18,229 nucleotides of DNA from Planococcaceae bacterium UBA3378 (GTDB taxonomy: Bacteria > Bacillota > Bacilli > Bacillales_A > Planococcaceae). The translations under genes and the position numbers were made by a program. The stretch spans positions 6,404 through 24,632 of the forward strand of contig DEQA01000200.1 of the NCBI GenBank assembly GCA_002359075.1, written 5' to 3'. Below the pieces are notes generated by a model. That model worked only from the letters and a program-made list of their open reading frames with translations, was not told where the DNA came from and searched no databases. The first letter of the stretch is position 1, and every line of letters starts with the position of its first letter. This document shows positions 15,019 to 18,229 of this stretch, piece by piece.

Positions 15019-15046
15019 ACGTTCTGCTCCCATTCTGCATACGATA
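15019..15046 (+). promoter_or_regulatory. Sigma-K-like promoter of the cupin gene
   Basis: AC at 15019-15020 and CATACGATA at 15038-15046 are separated by 17 bases, fitting the late mother-cell sigma-K consensus (AC, 16-17 bases, CATAnnnTA). The distance to the start codon (32 bases) is normal. Confidence 0.5.
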
Positions 15047-15077
15047 AAATTAGCTATTCAAGAAAGGATGGGAAAGT

Positions 15078-15650
15078 ATGTATCGTAACCCTTGGATGTA
15101 TGGCCCTCAACACCTATATCCTGCATCTACTTATACACCTATGTACCATTACGGGGCGACAGCAAACTATGGGCATGGGCAGAATGTCTATAACCATTGG
15201 AATGATCCGCAGCAAACAATGCATACAAGGCCAGTAAGAATGAAAGATTACGGACCAAAACCATTTGTCATAAATATACACCAGGCTGCCAAACATAATC
15301 ATACGTATCGAACAGCTTTATGGACAGGAAAGCATCTGCAGGTAACGTTAATGAGTCTGAATCCTGGAGAAGATATCGGACTCGAAATACATCCAACTGT
15401 CGATCAGTTCCTCCGCATTGAGCAAGGGCAGGGTATTGTTCAAATGGGTAGTACAAAAGAACACCTGAATTTTGTGAGAAACATACAGGAAGATGATGCG
15501 ATCATAGTACCAGCCGGCACATGGCATAACGTTACAAACACCGGGAACATCCCGTTAAAACTTTACTCAATTTACGCCCCTCCCCAACATCCATTCGGCA
15601 CGGTGCATCCAACAAAAATGGATGCTATGAGAGAAGAGAAACACCATTAG
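15078..15650 (+). CDS. Cupin-domain protein with coat-like N-terminal tail
   Basis: A 190-residue protein in two parts. Residues 1-50 are low-complexity and rich in Tyr, His, Pro, Asn and Met (MYRNPWMYGPQHLYPAS and onward), resembling spore-coat proteins that undergo tyrosine cross-linking. Residues about 60-180 form a single cupin barrel: motif 1 PGEDIGLEIHPTVDQFLRIE then GQG, motif 2 DDAIIVPAGTWHNVTNTG. Motif 1 has H-P-T-V-D-Q where H-x-H-x3-4-E is usual, so the metal site is altered. Start ATG 15078 follows AAAGGATGGG. A sigma-K-like promoter at 15019-15046 and a hairpin after the gene suggest a single-gene sporulation unit. A coat-associated role is inferred; a sugar-isomerase-like or dioxygenase-like activity is possible but not supported. 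Confidence 0.85.
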   Translation: MYRNPWMYGPQHLYPASTYTPMYHYGATANYGHGQNVYNHWNDPQQTMHTRPVRMKDYGPKPFVINIHQAAKHNHTYRTALWTGKHLQVTLMSLNPGEDIGLEIHPTVDQFLRIEQGQGIVQMGSTKEHLNFVRNIQEDDAIIVPAGTWHNVTNTGNIPLKLYSIYAPPQHPFGTVHPTKMDAMREEKHH

Positions 15651-15667
15651 AAAACAAACTTAAAGTG

Positions 15668-15700
15668 GAAAGGGGCTATGTTACATGCTCCCTTTCTTTC
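15668..15700 (+). terminator. Possible terminator after the cupin gene
   Basis: GAAAGGG (15668-15674) pairs with CCCTTTC (15690-15696), followed by TTTCC. The stem is short and the T-run weak, but the position 18 bases after the stop codon is right. Confidence 0.45.
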
Positions 15701-15736
15701 CTCTGAAAAAGAAATCCTATTTGACAGGGCTGTGAT

Positions 15737-16037
15737 TTAAAAGAGAAAGGAATCATTTACTTCAAAGATCATCCGTGGACGTTTGTAATGTCAAAGCCCG
15801 CCAATCGCTTGGATTGCGTCTTCAAGTATGAATGCGTCCTCTCTTTCGTTTCAAATAAATGCCTCTCCGTCTTTACATCGGCATCCTCCTCCCAAATTCT
15901 CCATATACGCCTGGCTCTTCATACATACTTTTCGCCTAATCAGCACAATCCTTTCATATTTCCTCAATGAATGACCCCTATTTAAAAAGCAATGCGGTCG
16001 ATATATTTTCTTGTCTTTCCAACCTTTCTTTCAACAC
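15737..16037 (-). pseudogene. Candidate decayed minus-strand gene
   Basis: On the minus strand a good ribosome binding site (GGGGGGAG, complement of 16043-16050) precedes a GTG/TTG start at 16037/16034 and 18-19 codons reading VLKERLERQENISTALLFK before a stop. One base shift opens a second stretch (RRKVCMKSQAYMENLGGGC and on to GEAFI), then, in the same frame after single stops, NEREDAFILEDAIQAIGGL and HYKRPRMIFEVNDSFLF. The pieces look protein-like and join with one frameshift and two in-frame stops, as expected for a relic. I do not recognise the family. It could also be chance in a non-coding stretch. Confidence 0.3.
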
Positions 16038-16229
16038 GTACTCTCCCCCCTGCTGAGCTTAATAAAAAAGCCTGTACTAAAAAAAGACGGTTCAGTAAAT
16101 TTCTTTCTACCGGAACATCTTTCCTAGACGGGTTCTTCTCCTATGATACGTGTGCATTTGATATGAGATAGAGACGAAAACATTCACTATTAAATTATTC
16201 CGCTATCATATAGGATAAACTACCTATAC
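16038..16229. other. Non-coding stretch left of the MCP promoter
   Basis: This part of the roughly 720-base gap between the cupin and chemotaxis genes shows no convincing gene, RNA or long repeat. It contains several A- and T-rich runs near 16065-16090 and the ribosome-binding-site-like run of C (minus-strand G) noted with the candidate relic. Confidence 0.5.
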
Positions 16230-16246
16230 TCAGTAAATATTACTGA
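16230..16246. promoter_or_regulatory. Perfect palindrome overlapping the -35 of the MCP promoter
   Basis: TCAGTAAATATTACTGA has perfect 7-base arms around ATA. It covers the TAAA box of the sigma-D-like promoter, so a protein bound here could control the chemotaxis gene. No regulator gene is adjacent. Confidence 0.4.
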
Positions 16247-16259
16247 AAAGCGCCTATTT
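16234..16259 (+). promoter_or_regulatory. Sigma-D-like (motility) promoter of the MCP gene
   Basis: TAAA (16234-16237) and GCCTATTT (16252-16259) are separated by 14 bases, matching the Bacillus sigma-D consensus (TAAA, N13-15, GCCGATAT) at six of eight -10 bases. Chemoreceptor genes are commonly sigma-D dependent, so the assignment fits the downstream gene. The predicted leader is about 105 bases. Confidence 0.5.
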
Positions 16260-16271
16260 ATATAAATAAAC

Positions 16272-16291
16272 AGGAGGAATAGACCATGTAA
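16272..16291 (+). promoter_or_regulatory. Start-stop element (ribosome binding site + ATG TAA) in the MCP leader
   Basis: AGGAGG at 16272-16277 stands eight bases before ATG at 16286, which is followed at once by TAA (16289-16291). This forms an ideal initiation site coding only fMet. It lies 80 bases upstream of the true MCP start within the predicted leader. It may act as a ribosome-occupancy device on the leader or be the scar of a lost gene start. Confidence 0.4.
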
Positions 16292-16370
16292 AAGATATTT
16301 TCCAAATAAAGAAAAAAGATATAATTAGATGCAAATATATTTTTTAACAATACTATTTCAGGAGGATACT

Positions 16371-18059
16371 ATGTCAGTAAGAAAAAAAATCAATATCGGA
16401 TTTTTAACTGTCGAGTTTCTTGCTTTGTTGTCTTTAGGCTTTGCTGCTTTCCAATTTTTCTCTATAGACCGTAAAGTAGAAGAAGCGATTGATACACAGG
16501 TAGTTCAAATGCATTTAACACAATCGATCGAGGCTGCCCTTGCCAATCAAGGAATGTATGTATCATTGTATATAACTGAACCGTCAAAAGGTAATCTAGA
16601 ATCGCTGTCTAATTATAGCGACCAATTAACAGCTGACATTAAGGAGCTTTCCCGTATTGCTCCATCCAGCGCAATGCAAGGCCATATCGGTAAATTGTCG
16701 GACTATCATAAAACAATCCAGAGTTATGTCAGCAACATTACCGCATCTGCTGCAAATTCTGAAGAAGATATCACCCGTAAACGTCTAACTGATGAATATA
16801 TGGAAGTAAAGGAGGCAATGAGCAGCCTAACAGATGAAATGGTCGCCTATCAGCAAAAAGATCTTACTTCTTTAACAGGTGACGTCAATGATGCTACCCT
16901 TCTTTCATTTATCGTCTCTGGTATTTCTTTTATTATCATTATCGTGATTGTGACAACGTATATGGTTTTGGTCAGACGTTCTATCACAAGACCGCTGTCT
17001 CAAGTAGTAGAACAGGCTTCTATTGTTGCAGCAGGAGATTTATCAAGACCGAACTATATCCATAAAAACAATGATGAAATCGGCAGTCTCGTAACTGAAT
17101 TCAATAAAATGAAGCATAATTTCCAGAAAATCATTTCTGACCTTCAAGGAAGCTCAACCGATGTCAATGAGTCGGCAAATACACTGTTGAGTGCTACTGC
17201 TTCTATTACTGCTTCCACCGAGGAAGTATCCGTAAGTATTGCTGAAACATCACAGGCAGCTGGCAGCATGTCACAGTCTACAAAGGAAATTGCCCAAGCG
17301 ATGGACGAGACGGCGATTGGTATTCAACGAATTGCAGAAGCTACTCAGCTGCTGCATCAAAATACTCTCGATATGAATGAAACAGCTGATTTTGGTAAAG
17401 AAACTATCATTACAGCCCAGCAGCAAATGAATACGATTAATGAATCGACAAGAACCATTTCACACTTAACTCAGAAACTCAGTGAGCAGACTGATGAAAT
17501 TGGCGAAATCACAAAAGTCATTACAGCCATTACAGAGCAAACAAATTTATTGGCACTTAATGCAGCCATTGAAGCTGCCCGCGCTGGCGAACACGGAAAA
17601 GGCTTTGCCGTGGTGGCTGATGAGGTAAGAAAGCTTGCTGAGCAGTCAAAGCGATCGGCAGAACAAATCGTAACCTTAATAGGAAATATCCATCATGATA
17701 TGAAAAATGTAGAGCAGGCTGTTTCCGCGGGGCTCGACTCTGTCTCGGAAGGTGTGGAAGTTATTCAAAAAGCGGGAACAGCCTTCGGGGAAATCACAAC
17801 CAATGTTGCTACGTTGACTACACAAGTCGAGGAAGTATCCGCAACGTCCCAGCAAATTTCAGCAAGTGCCGAAGAGGTCTCAGCTTCCATTAACGAAATT
17901 GCAAGGGCGACTGAGCAAACCTCAGCTAATTTGCAGAAGATCTCCACTGCAACAGAGCAGCAATCTGCTGCAATGCAAAATGTTCATACAGTGTCAACAG
18001 GGCTGAGTCAAAACGCACGGAAGTTGGATAAAATAACAAAGCAATTTAAGCTTTCATAA
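16371..18059 (+). CDS. Methyl-accepting chemotaxis protein
   Basis: A 562-residue membrane chemoreceptor. In order: TM1 at about 9-31, an extracytoplasmic domain of about 140 residues predicted as a four-helix bundle (32-175, ligand unknown), TM2 at about 177-200, HAMP at about 203-255, and a long coiled-coil signalling domain (about 270-562). The CheA/CheW-binding hairpin tip EQTNLLALNAAIEAARAGE is at 389-407 and is followed by GKGFAVVADEVRKLAEQS. Repeated Ala/Ser/Glu/Gln heptads offer methylation sites, for example SATSQQISASAEEVSASI. I choose ATG 16371 with CAGGAGG seven bases upstream; the frame extends to ATG 16329 but with no ribosome binding site and a non-typical N-terminus. A strong hairpin follows the stop. 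Confidence 0.95.
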   Translation: MSVRKKINIGFLTVEFLALLSLGFAAFQFFSIDRKVEEAIDTQVVQMHLTQSIEAALANQGMYVSLYITEPSKGNLESLSNYSDQLTADIKELSRIAPSSAMQGHIGKLSDYHKTIQSYVSNITASAANSEEDITRKRLTDEYMEVKEAMSSLTDEMVAYQQKDLTSLTGDVNDATLLSFIVSGISFIIIIVIVTTYMVLVRRSITRPLSQVVEQASIVAAGDLSRPNYIHKNNDEIGSLVTEFNKMKHNFQKIISDLQGSSTDVNESANTLLSATASITASTEEVSVSIAETSQAAGSMSQSTKEIAQAMDETAIGIQRIAEATQLLHQNTLDMNETADFGKETIITAQQQMNTINESTRTISHLTQKLSEQTDEIGEITKVITAITEQTNLLALNAAIEAARAGEHGKGFAVVADEVRKLAEQSKRSAEQIVTLIGNIHHDMKNVEQAVSAGLDSVSEGVEVIQKAGTAFGEITTNVATLTTQVEEVSATSQQISASAEEVSASINEIARATEQTSANLQKISTATEQQSAAMQNVHTVSTGLSQNARKLDKITKQFKLS

Positions 18060-18092
18060 TCGATTACGCCTATTCTATTGTCTTTTAAAACC

Positions 18093-18135
18093 AAACGATG
18101 CACCGGGTGCCCATAGGCTTCCCGGCGCATCGTTT
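18093..18135. terminator. Bidirectional intrinsic terminator
   Basis: AAACGATGCACCGGG (18093-18107) pairs with CCCGGCGCATCGTTT (18121-18135), 15 bases with one mismatch and a 13-base loop. T-rich sequence follows on both strands, so it serves the MCP gene and the converging gene at the right edge. Confidence 0.85.
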
Positions 18136-18142
18136 CTCCTGT

Positions 18143-18229
18143 TTACTTAACACTCCGGTAAATCTTCTTCCCATCATAGGAGTAAAGCATTGGTTTATCT
18201 TCTATCCATGTTTCAAGATGAACAGGACG
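18143..18229 (-). CDS. 3' end of a gene continuing beyond the window, unrecognised
   Basis: The last 28 codons plus a TAA stop (18143-18145) of a minus-strand frame that is open to the right edge. The visible C-terminus reads ETWIEDKPMLYSYDGKKIYR then SVK, protein-like and hydrophilic. The stop falls eight bases before the bidirectional terminator, which supports a real gene. The family is not recognisable from this fragment. Confidence 0.6.
   Translation of the reverse strand, partial: RPVHLETWIEDKPMLYSYDGKKIYRSVK

Noticed and set aside
15788..15970. 60-codon open frame on the plus strand
   Set aside because: No ribosome binding site, odd Ser/Cys-rich composition, and the opposite strand gives more protein-like pieces.
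15651..16370. Possible c-di-GMP or other riboswitch in the MCP leader region
   Set aside because: I looked for the conserved GEMM-type motifs, because a GGDEF gene is close, and found none; no stable multi-stem fold is obvious by eye.

Overview
The window comes from an endospore-forming member of the Bacillales. The evidence is a complete cotJABC spore-coat operon, an RNase J, strong AGGAGG-type ribosome binding sites, frequent TTG/GTG starts, and promoters matching sporulation sigma-factor consensus sequences. The genus cannot be fixed from the sequence alone. I see no phage genes, transposases, tRNA/rRNA genes or CRISPR arrays; this reads as ordinary chromosome with several small functional islands.

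Layout. (1) 1-350: a 50-aa basic small protein with a forespore-type (sigma-F/G) promoter and its own terminator. (2) 421-5318: a tryptophan-to-anthranilate catabolic operon on the minus strand, in the order kynU, kynA, a sodium-coupled NSS-family amino-acid transporter, kynB. It ends in a terminator at 421-460 and is divergent from a TetR-family regulator. The shared 107-bp region carries two abutting palindromes that coincide with the -35 and -10 boxes of the kynU promoter, so autoregulated repression by the TetR protein is the natural model. (3) 5413-8808, minus strand: a tightly coupled set of polysaccharide deacetylase, DedA membrane protein and MGDG-synthase/UgtP-type glycosyltransferase, followed by a radical SAM/SPASM protein that probably has its own promoter. 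(4) 8955-10150: cotJA-cotJB-cotJC behind a sigma-E-like promoter. (5) 10268-12246: an RNase J-family ribonuclease starting at TTG and a 68-aa hydrophilic small protein, closed by a strong bidirectional terminator. (6) 12261-14762, minus strand: a DUF1456 (YehS) protein, then a CHASE3-HAMP-GGDEF diguanylate cyclase whose stop lies just upstream of the thpR-type 2H phosphoesterase. (7) 15078-15650: a cupin protein with a Tyr/His/Pro-rich N-terminal tail behind a sigma-K-like promoter, probably a coat-associated protein. (8) 15651-16370: a gene-poor stretch with what looks like a decayed minus-strand gene, a sigma-D-like promoter and a ribosome-binding-site-plus-ATG-TAA 'start-stop' element in the leader of (9) a methyl-accepting chemotaxis protein (16371-18059). 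(10) The 3' end of another minus-strand gene enters at the right edge.

Functional links. The kyn operon forms a self-contained module: import tryptophan, open the indole ring (KynA), deformylate (KynB), cleave to anthranilate and alanine (KynU), all under one local repressor. The deacetylase/DedA/glycosyltransferase set points to envelope lipid or glycan work. The cotJ operon, the cupin gene and the 50-aa gene are three separate loci whose promoters suggest expression in different sporulation compartments.
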